From the NCBI GenBank assembly GCA_009760855.2, contig WPIO01000023.1, forward strand, positions 497,501-559,500: 62,000 nt of DNA, in the 5' to 3' direction. Under the pieces are notes generated by a model. That model saw only the letters and a program-made list of their open reading frames with translations. It had not been told where the DNA came from and made no database searches. Shown piece after piece: positions 1-11,731 of this stretch (its first letter is position 1; each line of letters begins with the position of its first letter). The DNA is from Cristatella mucedo. Lineage: Eukaryota; Bryozoa; Phylactolaemata; Cristatellidae. The position numbers were made by a program, and so were the translations under genes.

Positions 1-510
1 CTATATTATTATTAACGAGTGCCCGTGGACTCGCTTCGCTGATTATGGTCTCGAAAAAAAACGCTGCACCATCTTGCCGCATGACGGAAGTGCGCCATCT
101 TTCCGCCTGATGGAAGGACGGACGGACTTTTTTGGTTTAAGTAGTAGAGATGTTATAAGCCTATAGCCAAGAACAAATTACGCAAATCTCCAACTTGGCG
201 TGTCCACTGACCTACCAGGTGAACCTTTCCCTGAGAATAATCTAGCAGTCTTTAATAATGTAGCAATATTTTTGTAGATGAAAAAATAAAATATTTCTAA
301 ATTTGTCTTAATAATTCTAATAGGAAACAAATTAAAACCTATTTGACCACTGAAAAATTTGTTTGATGAAAAAATGCTGTTAACGTCCGATTTTATCATT
401 ATTAGTCTTACGTTATAGTCCTTGTTTGAGTGCATTCTTAGAAAGACCTTTAGTCGTTCGTGATGTCATCGCCAAGTCGTATGACGTAGCGACGCTGTCA
501 TTGAGTTTTG
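1..510. other. Non-coding, no recognisable feature
   Basis: No domain, splice-bounded exon or repeat of the families seen elsewhere in the window was recognised. The open frames here are short and have no coding-like composition. Confidence 0.5.
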
Positions 511-512
511 GC

Positions 513-660
513 AGTGCGGCGCTCCAGCGGTTAAGGTGCTCGCCCCGACCAAGGCCTGGCTGAGTCGTGGGCTCGAGCCCCGTGGCATATGTGAAGCGCC
601 TGAATAGAGATTTATTTCTCTTGGGGCGCTATACAAATGAATTATATATATATATTATCT
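513..660 (+). mobile_element. tRNA-derived SINE, family A
   Basis: A tRNA-like head carries a B-box-like stretch (gtgggctcgagcccc). It is followed by a tail in which gaagcgcctgaatagag pairs loosely with ttctcttggggcgcta, and then by an AT-rich end. Other copies lie near 2330 (minus), 19172 (minus), 49625 (plus), 59228 (minus) and 61395 (plus). The tail resembles the 3' end of the local LINE family, as expected for a SINE mobilised by that LINE. Confidence 0.65.
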
Positions 661-794
661 ATTTCGGTCTCTTGCATCGGCTAAGTTTGACGCAAGGAAC
701 ATGTCCATTGAGCTTCGAAAGCTCGATGCCGCTGGGGTTCTTGTTCAGTCTCTTGCTGCTGCTGAGTTTGACGAAAAGCGCTGTCATAATTTTT

Positions 795-905
795 CCGTTT
801 GTTATAATAATAATATTATAATAATAATAATGTACTTGATAAAGCGCCCTCAGAGAACTTAATCTCTTTCTAGGCGCTTTACATTTGTTTCCTGCGATAG
901 TTACG
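795..905 (-). mobile_element. 3' tail of a CR1/L2-group LINE
   Basis: TTA-type microsatellite (aataataataat on the plus strand) adjoins a block reading as gcgccctcagagaac and tctttctaggcgctt. The same block ends the longer LINE copies, for example near 47475. Only the tail is recognisable. Confidence 0.6.
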
Positions 906-2329
906 CAATAACTGAATTCTACCTGCTCCGCTCTCGTTTGTTCCGGATCCATATCTATAGAGAGAAAGTATCAATGTTTGGTACTTTCTCTCTCAATTTT
1001 GGTCTTTCTCCAATGAAACTTAATTTTCAACTACATGAGACTGCTTCTTGCCATTCGAATTTATAATAGCTTGACTTTCTTTTCATCGGGAAGAGTTAGC
1101 TAGCGAGTCAGCAGTGACTTCCGTTCATGGGATGTACCAATGCGTACGGAAATCCAAAATTATGGCAGGTCGATTACTATTGTTGCAGCCACTGGGCGGT
1201 CTTGATTCGGTGGTAGACGCTCGTATTTCATTAGTGACACCGCGGGCTCGTTTCCGGTAGCTGGCAATCGTCATTACCCGATGCAAACGGGGCGAAACGG
1301 CTACGGCTCTTCCAAAGCTGCTGAATGAGCAATCTGCTTACTTATTAAATGCAGCCGCATGTAAATAGACCAGTATGCTTGCATATACCCGTACTGGCTC
1401 ATTGGTGCGAGCCCCCCCCCCATTCCGAAAAGCGACCGAGAAGTCGGAAAGAAACGCCCGTTCGTCTCTTGGGAAGCCGACAGGCCCGGCGAGTCGCTGC
1501 CGAGCTTGCTGCCAACTATCTACCACAATTGCGAGCGGCTCTCGGGGAATTAAGGGCGGCGCGCCTTCTGCGCCTAGCTTCAAGGCCCTTCTTTCTGTTT
1601 AGGAAGCGCGACCGCTTATCGCTTTAAATGTTGGTCGCTGCAGCGGCGGCGGCGGCGGCAAAGCTCCTGCGGCTCCCTGCACTTGCAGCTTTGGTTGCCA
1701 GAAGAGACTGCTGCTGCTGCTGCTCGCTTTCTCCAGTCGTTGCTGTGCGTTGGCAGCGATTGATGCGCATTTTCTCTCTCCAACGAGCTGCGCCGGATCC
1801 TGAAGGGCGACGCGGCGCGGATTCAGAATGGGCGTCCCCGGAAGTAACTCTAACTTATGATAAACTGCCACGTCTTTACTTGGATGGGGATGCAATGGGC
1901 TTGCTAGGCGACACGTCTTCGATGCGTCGCTTCGGGGACTGCCTCCTTCCGCTACGCGGGAGCCACTTGGTCTAGAGGGAAACTTAATTCTAGAACCTTC
2001 AGTTCACTGCACGCTAGAAGGTTTACTTTTAAAATAAGTTCTGTAAGCTGCTGAGCAGTGATACTTTCGAGCACTGACTGCTAAAAACAAGTCGACCGAC
2101 GATTCTAGAATTCGTTCACAAAATTTTTCCTAGTTGCCGAAGGAGGCCGATACGACAGTAGGGGCCGCGTGAGTAATGCATTTAAAATAAGCTGTGCAAA
2201 AGCTCGTCATTCATTGCTCGCAACGATGGCTTCAATCTGCTGACGACCGATTTTCTTTATAAAAAAAAGTTATTGAAGATGCTGCTGCCGGCAAATCACC
2301 ATTACATTCATAATGTGACCCATAAAAAT
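906..2329. other. Non-coding, moderately GC-rich stretch
   Basis: Several overlapping open frames occur on both strands around 1340-1975. One starts with a run of alanines encoded by a GCG-rich tract near 1640, followed by a CTG-type run near 1708. None has a recognisable domain or a convincing splice context. I see no supported gene here. Confidence 0.45.
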
Positions 2330-2482
2330 ATAATTCATTTGAATAGCTCCCCAAGATAACTTGAATAGATTCAGACGCTTCACATATGCATCGGGGCTCG
2401 AGCCCACGATGTCAGCCAGACCTTAGTCGGGTCGAGCGCCGTAACCGCTGGACTAAACCAGCTCGGTGAGGCCCATCGTGGA
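2330..2482 (-). mobile_element. tRNA-derived SINE, family A
   Basis: A reverse-orientation copy of the element at 513-660. It has the tail (aatataattcatttgaatag), the B-box-like stretch (ggggctcgagcccacga) and the A-box side (ccgctggactaaacc). It directly adjoins a retroelement fragment. Confidence 0.65.
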
Positions 2483-2489
2483 TGGGCTC

Positions 2490-2900
2490 ATTAATACCTA
2501 GCCGAACTGCTGTATCAGTTTTAACCTCCTCGTGCCCTCAGGTCCTCTATGGATAATTAATTAGGCACTCTATTCCTTTTCTTAAAGACCATTGACAACA
2601 AAAGCTTTTTTTCTCTGCAGGTCCTACACTGTGGAACTCACTTCCACAATTCTTATGCAAATACATCCATCAACTCTCTAGCTACTGCCTGTGGCACATA
2701 CTCTCCAGCCGTCCTGTGCTGCTGCTTTCATGGTATTCACGACGTGGACTGTCCTGCAGACTCAGCGATGCTTCTTGCTTTCTTTTCCTTGCGTTGGAAT
2801 CGAGTCTGCTGGCTTGCATCGGCACACTGAAAGCCGCTTTGGTTTTGAGAACGCTGCAGAAAACTCTCGAGAAAGCCCACTTAGTCGTCGTGGATTTATT
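2490..2900 (+). mobile_element. CR1/L2-like retroelement 3' fragment, subfamily X
   Basis: The stretch is clearly similar over about 350 bases to 27905-28245, for example ctgtggaactcacttccacaa here against ctgtggaactcgcttccacaa there. In the better preserved copy this part encodes the typical RLWNSLPQFLRN motif near the end of the retrotransposon reverse-transcriptase protein. Here the frame is broken, so this is a relic. Confidence 0.65.
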
Positions 2901-4217
2901 AAGATACTACAGACTTAAGACAGAGGTACCGAGAGCGGCCGAGGCTCGCGCAGGGCTCGATGAGGCGAGCCACTCAGCGAAGCAGCTCATTGGACAGCCG
3001 CTGGCCCTCTCGCGAGTTTCGCCGGCGACGGGCGGAACGCTTTAAGGGCCGGGTGCAAGCGGAGGCTGTGAGTGACGGTCGGTGAGTCCGACCGCGTCCG
3101 GTCGGGCGCGCCTATCGGCGATCGCCGCCGCCGATAGGCGCCGCCGCCTCGCGATCGAGCGCCGGCGCCGCCGGTGAGAAGCGCCGCTGGCTCTACTCCA
3201 GACGCCACCAGACGCGCGCCGCGCGCTACACAAATTGGTAGCACGCATCGGCTTAGGCGGGGCAAATTGCATCACTCCCGTTCGACGCTGGCTCCGATGC
3301 AGGCGCCGCTCGAGTGGGCGATCGCTCTTTCCAGCCCGTCGGCGGCAGATGGAGAGGTGCCCGGGGGAGGGGCCGCGGCGGTGCGCTCGTCGCCAACTGC
3401 AAACGGTCCGCGACGAATCGCCGCACTCGGAGGATGGCGGCGATGGCCGGGGATGGGGCAATCGGACGGGGGCCTCGCCGCACTCGGATCGCCTCCGGCG
3501 ATCGTCGGAGCTGCAAGTGCAGCAGCAGCCGGCGAGTGCGTGCTGCCAATAGAGAGACGCTCGAGGCGGCGCTTGTGGCGCTCGCTTCGCTCTCAAGCAC
3601 TCTTGGTCCTCTAGACGTTCCCGTCCTGGGTTTACTGCGAGTTTACTCAGAGCTCGCGCTCGCTCGATCCAACAACGATCGCCATTTAGGCGCAGCCCGT
3701 GGCTAGCGGAGCGCGAAGCGCACTCGAGGCGCACGCTGGCCGCAAGCGCGACGTCTTCGGGATATACGTCCCCAGGGCGTGCGACACCACGCAGTTGTCG
3801 AGAAGAAGCGCGCCGGGCCATAGTCGAGCCGGCTAACTGGAGAAGCGGGCTTTCAGCTTCACTGCCCAGCGCTCTAGCCTTCCCTCGACGCGCTGCAGGC
3901 CTGCAGGCGCCATCTACATCCCCTTGGACCGTTGAGCTCGAGACTCGAGCGAGGGCCGCTCTAGGGTGATGAAAGCACACCGCCGCCCTCGTCACCCTCC
4001 TCGCATGACCTCGTCACTGCCTATCGTTACCGAGCTACGATACGCATCGGCGGCGTGAACAATTCAAGCTCCTCATTCAAGCTCCTCATCATTCAGCCTC
4101 CGCATCCGCTCGGCGCGGCCCAGCGAGCTTCGTCGCTCTCTTTCGTCCTTCCTGCGCTCCCCCCCCCGCCGCCGCCGCCGCCGGGTCGCGGACTCAGCGC
4201 CGCCTCCATCCGGTTGG
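2901..4217. promoter_or_regulatory. GC-rich, CpG-dense island upstream of coiled-coil gene
   Basis: Base composition rises sharply to GC-rich, CpG-dense sequence just before the GC-rich coding exon at 4218, which suggests a promoter or 5' untranslated region. Arg/Ala-rich open frames on both strands (for example 3042-3995 minus) look like by-products of high GC, since all frames are open together. No TATA box was identified. The region contains a perfect hairpin at 3108-3141. Confidence 0.45.
3108..3141. repeat. Perfect GC hairpin, 13-bp stem
   Basis: gcgcctatcggcg is followed after 8 bases by its exact reverse complement cgccgataggcgc. A smaller inverted repeat (ccgaccg and cggtcgg) lies just upstream at 3088-3105. 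Confidence 0.85.
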
Positions 4218-5333
4218 ATGGGCGCTGTTCTGGCCACCGCGAAGGCGCCGGCGTCTCCCTCCTCTGCACGTCGCCTGCCTCTTCTGCCGCAGAGCGGCGA
4301 CCGAGCCGCCGGCGGCGGCTGCGCGGCGACCAGCAGCGGCGGCGGCGCCGGAGAGGAGGAGGCAGCGGACTCGCGGCTTCGCGGCGACCTGGAGGCGAGC
4401 ATCGAGCGCGAGCGCGACGCCAAGGAGCAGCTGCAGTTCGCGCGCGACGAGATCGCTTCGCTGCGCCGAAAGCTGAAAGAGGTGGAGGGCGACAACGAGA
4501 GCCTCGCCCATCGGATCAAGCGCCTGGCCAGCGGCAAGCCGCCGCCGCCACCGCCGCTGCAGCAGCAGCCGCTCGCCAACGGCCATCACAAGCCCGCAGG
4601 TCCCGCTGCAGCAGGCGCCGCCGAAGACGACGGCGACGCGGCTGCGCCGGCGGTGGCTGCAGCGGCGGCGGCGGCGTCGACGCCCACGAGGCGCGGCCCG
4701 GTGATGGCTGCGGCTGGCGCGCGGGCGGCCGACTCGTCGCGCCTGCCGCAGCAGCCGTCGTCGAGCGGCGCGCTCGCGCTCGACGTGGGCAGCGTGTACC
4801 GCGAGGCCAAGTACGAGGCGATGAGCCACGAGCTGGAGGAGCTTCGCTGGCAGCTGGCCGAGCGCGACCGCATCATAGCGCAGGCCAAGGAGCGCGGCGG
4901 CGCCGGCGCCGGCGGCCTGCCGTCGGCGCCGCCGCCGCCGCTTCGCAGGGCCGTCTCGCTGGACAGCTCGGCGCTGTCGTCGGTCGACTCGAGCCGCCAG
5001 ATCGACCTGATGCACCAGGAGGCGCAGGTGCTTCGCGACAAGCTGCTGGCACTCGAGGCCGACCGCGAGCGCGCCGTCAGGGAGAACCGGAAGCTGCTCA
5101 TGCTCCTGTCGCGAAAGGCGAGCGGCAGCGTCGACAGGAAGGCGCCGCCGGCCGCCGACGCCAAGGAGCAGATCGCGGCGCTGCGCGCCGAGAGCGCCGC
5201 CGTGCGGCAGAAGCTCGAGCTGGTGCTAAGCGGCACGCAGAGCGGGCGGCTCATCGATGAGCTCGAGTCGGAGAATTCGCGGCTCAGGACGGAGCTCGCC
5301 TTCTACCACGCCTTGTCCCGTCGCCTCGCCAAG
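4218..5333 (+). CDS. Coiled-coil protein, first coding exon (possibly MTCL/SOGA family)
   Basis: An open exon of 372 codons starts at ATG 4218 and ends in frame at a consensus donor (AAG, then gtgagc). After an Ala/Gly/Ser-rich start, residues about 60-105 form a coiled coil with the segment LQFARDEIASLRRKLKE. A Pro/Ala-rich linker follows, then a second helical block (YEAMSHELEELRWQLAERD) and a third near the exon end (LIDELESENSRLRTELAF). Charge pattern and the 'FA.(D/E)E...(L/M)R(R/K)KL' segment recall the coiled coil of MTCL/SOGA microtubule-associated proteins; this is a tentative memory-based match. GC content at third positions is very high, unlike the receptor gene downstream. The open frame at 4055-5260 is Arg-rich and reads as a shadow. 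No downstream exon was identified, so the rest of the gene is unplaced or much further away. Confidence 0.6.
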
Positions 5334-5914
5334 GTGAGCTTCGCCGCCGCCCTCACTGCGCGCTGAATGGGCGCTTGAATGGGCACATTTTGGCGCCGAC
5401 GGCGAGCGTCGTAGCGGCTAAGCCGAGTGTGTACTGTAGCCATTCGTTGTCGAGATCGTCTGCAGCACAGCGATCGTCTACAGGGCAGCTATTGTCCATG
5501 TTCAGCGAGCGAAGGCGAGAAGGTCGTTTGCAGAGGCGAGAAGGTCGCTTGCAGACCTTATATTTTCAGGCCTCAATGCAAAAAAGCAAAAGCTGCAAGT
5601 TAAAGGCTCGATCGGCGTGCTTACGTTCGTCCTTCCTTCCTTTCATCGATGCAAACATTCTTTTGAGGCTTACCGTGCGCTGAGCTAGAAATCGTGTGAG
5701 CAACGCAAACGGTGCGAACTAACAGCGACAGAAATCCCATCGAGCCATTAATTCCGTTCCCAATCTCTCCGTAGTAAAATCTCTTGGGGTCTTCTTCAGG
5801 TGCAGCTGCCCCGGCTGCTACTACTTTCGCTGCAGCCAATTGCACTATCGTTCGCGTACTTCAAAAAAAAGCATGCACTCAAGTCACGCATTATCTAAGA
5901 GGTTATCAAGAGGA

Positions 5915-5917
<3 letters not shown>

Positions 5918-5990
<73 letters not shown>
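5918..5990. repeat. (AT)n followed by (AG)n microsatellite
   Basis: About 14 AT units run directly into about 21 AG units, followed by a short CA run. Confidence 0.95.
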
Positions 5991-5991
<1 letters not shown>

Positions 5992-6324
5992 CGCACACAC
6001 ACATCGATTAAGTTAATGGCTAATTAGTATTCCTATTTTCAGTATCGAGTTTACATACACCTATACCTGCATTAATCAAGAAGAAGTAAAGCGACTTATT
6101 GAGGAAACTAGCTACGACTGTAAGCTAGCAAAAACCCATTAGAAATCATTAGGATTGTCAAAATGCGTGAGGTGGTAAGACTCGTGTCGGGTTTCCGAAG
6201 ATGGTGGTGGATTCAAATCTAGACGGTGGCGTGACGCTTTTTTATGCTTAGTGCTATGATACCACCAGGAGGCATTTATCACTTCATAAATCTGGCTGAC
6301 TATTTCGCTACAACGCTTATCTGA

Positions 6325-6328
<4 letters not shown>

Positions 6329-6360
<32 letters not shown>
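6329..6360. repeat. (AT)n microsatellite
   Basis: Uninterrupted AT dinucleotides followed by a long A/T-rich tract. The Tyr/Ile-rich open frame it creates on the minus strand is not a gene. Confidence 0.95.
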
Positions 6361-6361
<1 letters not shown>

Positions 6362-8176
6362 TAAAATCCAATAAAAATATATCATATAAAAATATAATAT
6401 AAATACAATATAATATACAATAAATAGACAATATATAAATATAAATAAAGTAATATACATATATAATATAAAATAAATATATATAATATATAATAAATAC
6501 AATATAATATAAAAATATATCATATCAAGAAAATATAGCATAGAAAGCCATTGAAAATTCATACGAAAAAGGAGCTCGCTTGTCAAGACGCCAGCCATCA
6601 AGTCGTCAAGGGATGCCATGTAAAGTCAGTGAGTGAAATTTTAATGCAGACTGCAGAAAATTATCTCTGCAGAAGTTTTGATCTCGAAATCTTGACAACT
6701 CTCCCTGGAAAACCAAGCTGGCCTCATAGAAATCTCACGGTACATGAGCAGCTAGGCAAGAAGGAGCGAAGGCGTTTCGTCATTTCTCTGTTTAATGCAC
6801 CGGAAACGCGTTGATAAGCAGCGTGCAAGTACGGTCTCCACGGGATGAATGTATTAGCGTCACGTCTGCAGGATTTCTGTTCAGTCACAAATTAAATTGT
6901 AATAACTTCAGTGGGCTGCAGATGACTGAGCGATGTGAGTGTACTCCGCGCATGTGCACTTGAGCATCCAATGTATGCGCAAGGCAGGGAATGCAGATCG
7001 GCGATCTTAAGTCACTGCAGAAAACCTGAGCACAAAAGGTACGTGGAATTCATGATAGCATTAATTTCATTATTATTTGTTTTAGGATGAAGACTATTGA
7101 CAAAATATTTATCTGAGAATCGAAAAAGCGAATGACTGATGCAGAGTAGACCGACCTCTCGAAGTCCACAGCCGACAGCCGACTGCTTCACGGCACTGCT
7201 AGTACAAATGCAGTCGCTAATGTCCTGAGCAAACGTCTAGCGGCAGAGCCGAGCGGTGCTGTGCACAGCCAGCAGCGATACGACGGCTCCGGCCGACGGT
7301 CGCTCTGGTGTCGCCGCACACCGTCTGCTTTGCTCTCGAGAGGACCGACGAAAGATACGATGCGACAGTGGCCTGTTGTCTCGGCTGGACGGCACAGGCT
7401 TATCGGGCGTCTAGTCATGCATGTGCAGTTTTCGATCCAGTTTTTAAGAGATTTTCCTTTCGTTTAAGAAAGAAATTTAAATATATTGAAGGAATCCGAC
7501 TTTCTTTCTCGGTTACATATTGACTGCTTTCAACTGGAACTTCACAACCAATGGACTGTAGATTCAAAACACAAGGTATAAGTCAATTTAAAGGCCCTTG
7601 GCAACTCAAGACGTATGTGGCCGGCATTGCTTGCAATACAATTTTTGTCGTGATTTTGCATATTTTTTGTGGAACCATTTGCAAAGGAAAAACTGCACTG
7701 CAGACGACACCACCAAAAGCACTGACGGCACTGGCAGCTTCTATCCAAAACACTACCGGGCGAAGATTACCGCTTGTCTAAGCTTCATGCATCACTTCCG
7801 CTTAACTAACACGCCAATGAGAGATGTGAGCTGCCAGCAGCAGCGCAATGAGCACATGTCAGCCGTTTCTCACCGGCGTTCTTCTTCCCTTCTAGAGTGA
7901 CCGGCATGCTGTCACTTTCGGCCAGCTGGAGGCTGATGAGCATTGCCAAATCAAGGTCGTACGTGCATCGAGAGAAAGCCGGCAGAGCTGCAGCGCAGCC
8001 GCCTCTGGTACGTCAACTCAACTGAGTAGGCAGCGGTCGACGGCTTTTTTTTAAAGAAGACTCCAAATGTAGATCAAAGAGAAGCAGACGAAACGAGGCT
8101 CCTCAGACGCAACGAGGTTCCACGCCGTTCGAGCGAGCGCGCGCACTCGCATTTCTCGATAGCAAGAGCGAGAGAG

Positions 8177-8177
8177 A

Positions 8178-8234
<57 letters not shown>
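8177..8234. repeat. (AG)n microsatellite
   Basis: A long AG dinucleotide run with one early interruption. It makes the repeating Glu-Arg frame (plus) and Leu-Ser frame (minus), neither a real protein. Confidence 0.95.
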
Positions 8235-8237
<3 letters not shown>

Positions 8238-8341
8238 AGAGAGAGAGGGGGAGACTGGCGTACGAAGGACAAAGGATCGCACCGAGTACGGCGCGGCCCT
8301 TGCGAGGCGCGGCACTATCGTTCACGCGACGGAAAGTAAAA

Positions 8342-8464
8342 ATGTCGGACCGCGCCAAGATAGGCTTTAGGCCAACGATAGGGAGCTCGCACTTCCACTT
8401 CCAGTTATTGGATCCATACCCGTGTCCTGTAGCAGGCTGTACATGCTTGACCACGGCAAGAAGG
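8342..8464 (+). CDS. Possible first coding exon of an unknown gene (weak)
   Basis: An ATG at 8342 opens 41 codons that run to a strong donor (AGG, then gtgagt). The product begins MSDRAKIGFRPTIGSS and contains CPVAGCTC. Short length, lack of any known domain and the absence of a convincing second exon keep this weak. The upstream AG run could be a GAGA-type promoter tract or plain microsatellite. Confidence 0.18.
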
Positions 8465-8765
8465 GTGAGTGAAACTAGACAAATGAGGCTTCTGAATAGG
8501 ATTACAGTACGATGTTCATTCCTGGCGTGCAGTCAGAAAGCGACAGCTGAGATTAAGAAGTTGGCGACGATTACATCGTGCACGCTGTCTGCACCAGCGG
8601 GGTATGTGCAGTGTAACTGCGACACTCATTTCGTGCCGTAGCTTGTACGATAGCAAATTTTCGTTCGTAAAGAAGTGCAGAGCTCCCACGGTAAATGGCG
8701 GAATGCGGCGAAACGCCGACCGGTAAAAATCTACTCGAGATTAAGGCTGCAACTATAAAAAAAAG

Positions 8766-8929
8766 AATGTTGTCTGGCCACTAATTAAAAATTCATCTCT
8801 AGACTAGAAGAACTTATGCAAATGCCGCACAATTTTCCTCATACCCGTTCCTGTCAACGACTTTAGAACGAGCTATGGCAAACCTGCTGAACTTGAATGT
8901 CAAAACTTAAAACATAGCCATTCAGTTCC
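8766..8929 (+). mobile_element. LINE reverse-transcriptase fragment, inverted partner of 10857-11018
   Basis: Clearly similar to the reverse complement of 10857-11018, sharing for example agaagaacttatgcaaatgc. In plus-strand translation the broken frame matches the early reverse-transcriptase region of CR1/L2-type elements. Confidence 0.6.
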
Positions 8930-9504
8930 AGTACAGTTTTAGAGTTATCAGCTGTTCAAGTATTAGTATAACCGCACTCTCATTATTTCAGGCTTCATTT
9001 ATAATAAATTTAGAATTTTAATTTAAATTGTAAAATAATGAATTTATAATTTCATTTATAATGAATTCGGGCTTTATTAACGATATAGTAGAGCCAAGAT
9101 ATCTGAGGATTCGTGAGACAGCGCTTGACCGTTGAACAGACTTGGTCATTTGCCGTCTGTTGCTTCGGCTTGCCAGAAAGCTGAGGACAGAGATTGAATG
9201 GCGACAGAGTCTCTCACGCAGGCCTTTAAACTTGCTTCCAAGACTTGGGCAAATTATTGTTGGCTGACGTCTTTGGCTATCACTTGCATATCTTCTACGA
9301 TTAGATGGACGCGTTTTGTGCAGTTTACGTCAACCACCGTCGGTAATGTGGCGGTGTGGTGTAGCACCCAGATAAAATATTAAGTACTGCAACGGCCATA
9401 GGTTTATACAGGGGCTACAGCGAATCCAATTGATGTTGGACTGTCAAGCCATCTTTCCTGACTTGGTTTAATAAAAAAAATAATTATCGTAAAAACTCAC
9501 ATCT
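8930..9504. other. Non-coding, nothing recognised
   Basis: AT-rich sequence with short imperfect repeats of aatttataat type around 9000-9065. No supported gene. Confidence 0.45.
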
Positions 9505-11030
9505 ATAGAGCGTCTTTAGAGAACGAAATGTCGCGGTAAGGTACTTTACATTAGCTGAAGCGAAAGCATGCCAATTAGATCGCTATTACATGCACATCTT
9601 CAGAGCACACAGGCACACTTGGACTATTATACTCTGACGGAGTAAAGTCTGTGAGAAACAGGTAAATATGTAGCTTCGCTAAGAATGTTTGTCATATAAA
9701 GAGGTGAACCAATTCAGCAGTGAGTTCCAGGAGGCGTAGTAACTAAATGCGAGGCCTCCACTATATTTAGAGCAAGTTTGTTAGAGGCATAGCAAAATTA
9801 CCACGAGTCAGGAGAGCGGGGCGCAATGGAAGCGTGATTAGGAAGAATTAATTCAGGTATGTAGGCCGGAGCAAGAGAATGAAGGAACCTAATGGTAATT
9901 GACGGGAATTTATAAGAAGATACGCCGCTTTATAGGGGAGTCAATAAAGCTTGACGAAAACTGATGCAACGTGGCGGCAGTTGTAACGCTCATGACAGGT
10001 TAGCCCAGCTGCAAATTTTTGCACCGATTTGGAAGCGTCTTATTGCATGGCCGGGAAGATTTAAAAGTAGCGAGTTAGAGAAGTCGAGCTGCGGTATCAC
10101 GAATGCATTGACTAGCTTGGCTGTAGTGACCTGGATTTAAGCGGATCCAAGTTCTCGCAATGTACGCATGCGAGCGCATACAGAAACTTGACTGCGGAGC
10201 TGATATGGTCATCGAATGAAAAGGCGAAGGCATCCAGATTCCGTGTAGAGAGTACAATAAACATGCTGGTCGAGTCAATCTTGAGGTTAAGACTTTCCAA
10301 TTTCTGAGTAGCATCACGTTTTTTATAGTGATTAAACTTGAATAAGTCTTTGTAGAATTTGATAAAGTTTGAAGTCATAAAAGTGTGCGGATTTCTGAGA
10401 CATACGCTGCAAGAGAGTTTGACGTACTGGAAGGCTGAGAGAGGTCAAAGCACGGCTATAGCTGTGTGAGATATCCATAAAAATAAAAGCCTAGATTGTG
10501 TGCCTGGCGATAAAATAAGCAAGCGTGAGAGCATATGTTGTAAAAAAAAGTGGACCCAGCACCGATCCCTAGGTAACACATACTATAACGGCTCATCAGA
10601 TGAAAGTTGACGCTTGATATTAATGCTCTGAAACCTTCTACTGATACAAGACCTACGCTGTTGCATTCCAGTGCTATTGATGCTGGGTGAGACGATTGGA
10701 ACTTAAGAAGGATTTGCTGACAAATTCTTTGTCGAATTCGGCCAAGAGATCTAGCAGAACTAGCAGCTTGACTATATAATTCAGAATTTCTGAGGTGGTC
10801 TCTATGCACTTACGGTGGTGCTTACTCTGTGGAGTGATTAGCTCTAAAATATGAGTGGAACTGGATGGCTGTGTTTAAAGTTTTGACATACAAGTTCAGC
10901 TGGTTTACCATAACGCGTTCTAAAGTCTTCGACAGGGACTGTATGAGGGAAACAGTGCGGCATTTGCATAAGTTCTTCTAGCCTAGAGTTGACTTTTCAA
11001 TTAGTGGCCAAACAATTGTCTTTTTTGATC
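9505..11030 (-). mobile_element. CR1/L2-group LINE relic, 5'-truncated
   Basis: Minus-strand translation gives broken reverse-transcriptase pieces. They include NLGFYFYGYLTQL, which corresponds to the catalytic FYADDTQL region with the Asp pair lost, and SFDDHISSAVKFLYAL further on, which matches the 'LDDHIS..VKSAYF' block of the other copies. The 3' tail near 9505-9560 keeps the conserved end (gagcgtctttagagaac). Frames are interrupted, so the copy is dead. Length is about 1.5 kb. Confidence 0.7.
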
Positions 11031-11731
11031 GAATGCAGGGAAAATACGCGAAGCTTAAGATACGCAGGAATGTATTGTGTTATTTATGCGGAGCATCAGT
11101 AGATCTATAAAAAAATGAGGCATGTGGCTTAGAAGGCCCGGCCTAGCGAGGCAAGGCTTCGCCAGGTTTAACATCACGTGTTGTTAGCTGTTCGTTACAT
11201 TATGGAACAGGAATTCAGTAGACACATTTTAAAAAGTGGCCACTGGAGCTGTATAGCTTTGATTATAACTATAAAGTTAGAGTAGTCCTCTGCAGGGCTT
11301 GAGAGACATCCATGAGTGCTTTCGAACGGCAATGGCGAAACGATAACAGGCTTGCACGACAGCGCCGCATTGTACGGTCGCTGAGAGCTGGCAAAGCTAC
11401 AATGGCGGATGTATCGGTCGCGGGAGTTCGTGCCAACATAATGGAGGATGCGGAGGCATGGGCCGACGGCGCAATCGACGAGCGCAGAAGCGCGCGACGC
11501 TACGAAAGGTCAGCGGGCACGCTCAGCAAGTATTCAATGTACGTTAGCGTGTAATTATTTCATGCGCTATGAAAAGACTAAAAATTAAGGTTTAAGCAGG
11601 TCCTAATTGCCTCAGACTCAAAGTTCTGAACGATCTTGGCGGTTGCCGATCCGAGTGGCGTTTCGGGCGCCCTGACCAACCGCGCGTCTATCGGCAGGGG
11701 CGCCATTAGCTCACAGGGCGTCAGCAGGCGA

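Larger units (their letters stand above)
5334..8176. other. Probable intron or intergenic, no supported exon
   Basis: This stretch holds AT and AG microsatellites (5918-5990, 6329-6360) and a very AT-rich tract at 6360-6540. A weak tRNA-like head lies at 6158-6235 (ggtggattcaaatc resembles a B box). An open frame at 6551-6814 plus has no recognisable domain. I looked for continuation exons of the coiled-coil gene and found none I can support. Confidence 0.45.

Noticed and set aside
1628-1975. Poly-alanine protein gene
   Set aside because: The alanine run is a GCG-type repeat and the rest matches nothing.
3042-3995. Arg/Ala-rich minus-strand open frame of 317 codons
   Set aside because: It overlaps several equally open frames in a CpG-dense region. 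Composition explains it, and no motif is seen.
4055-5260. Arg/Gly/Ala-rich frame of 401 codons over the coiled-coil exon
   Set aside because: It is the +1 shadow of the coiled-coil frame, which has heptad pattern and a proper donor.
6317-6619. Tyr/Ile-rich open frame that looks like membrane segments
   Set aside because: It is an AT-dinucleotide and AT-rich tract read in frame.
8051-8454. Leu-Ser and Glu-Arg repeat frames
   Set aside because: They are translations of the AG microsatellite.
11312-11554. 80-codon Arg/Ala-rich frame as a small gene
   Set aside because: Its composition follows local GC and it has no known motif. A gtcagc donor near 11510 is weak.
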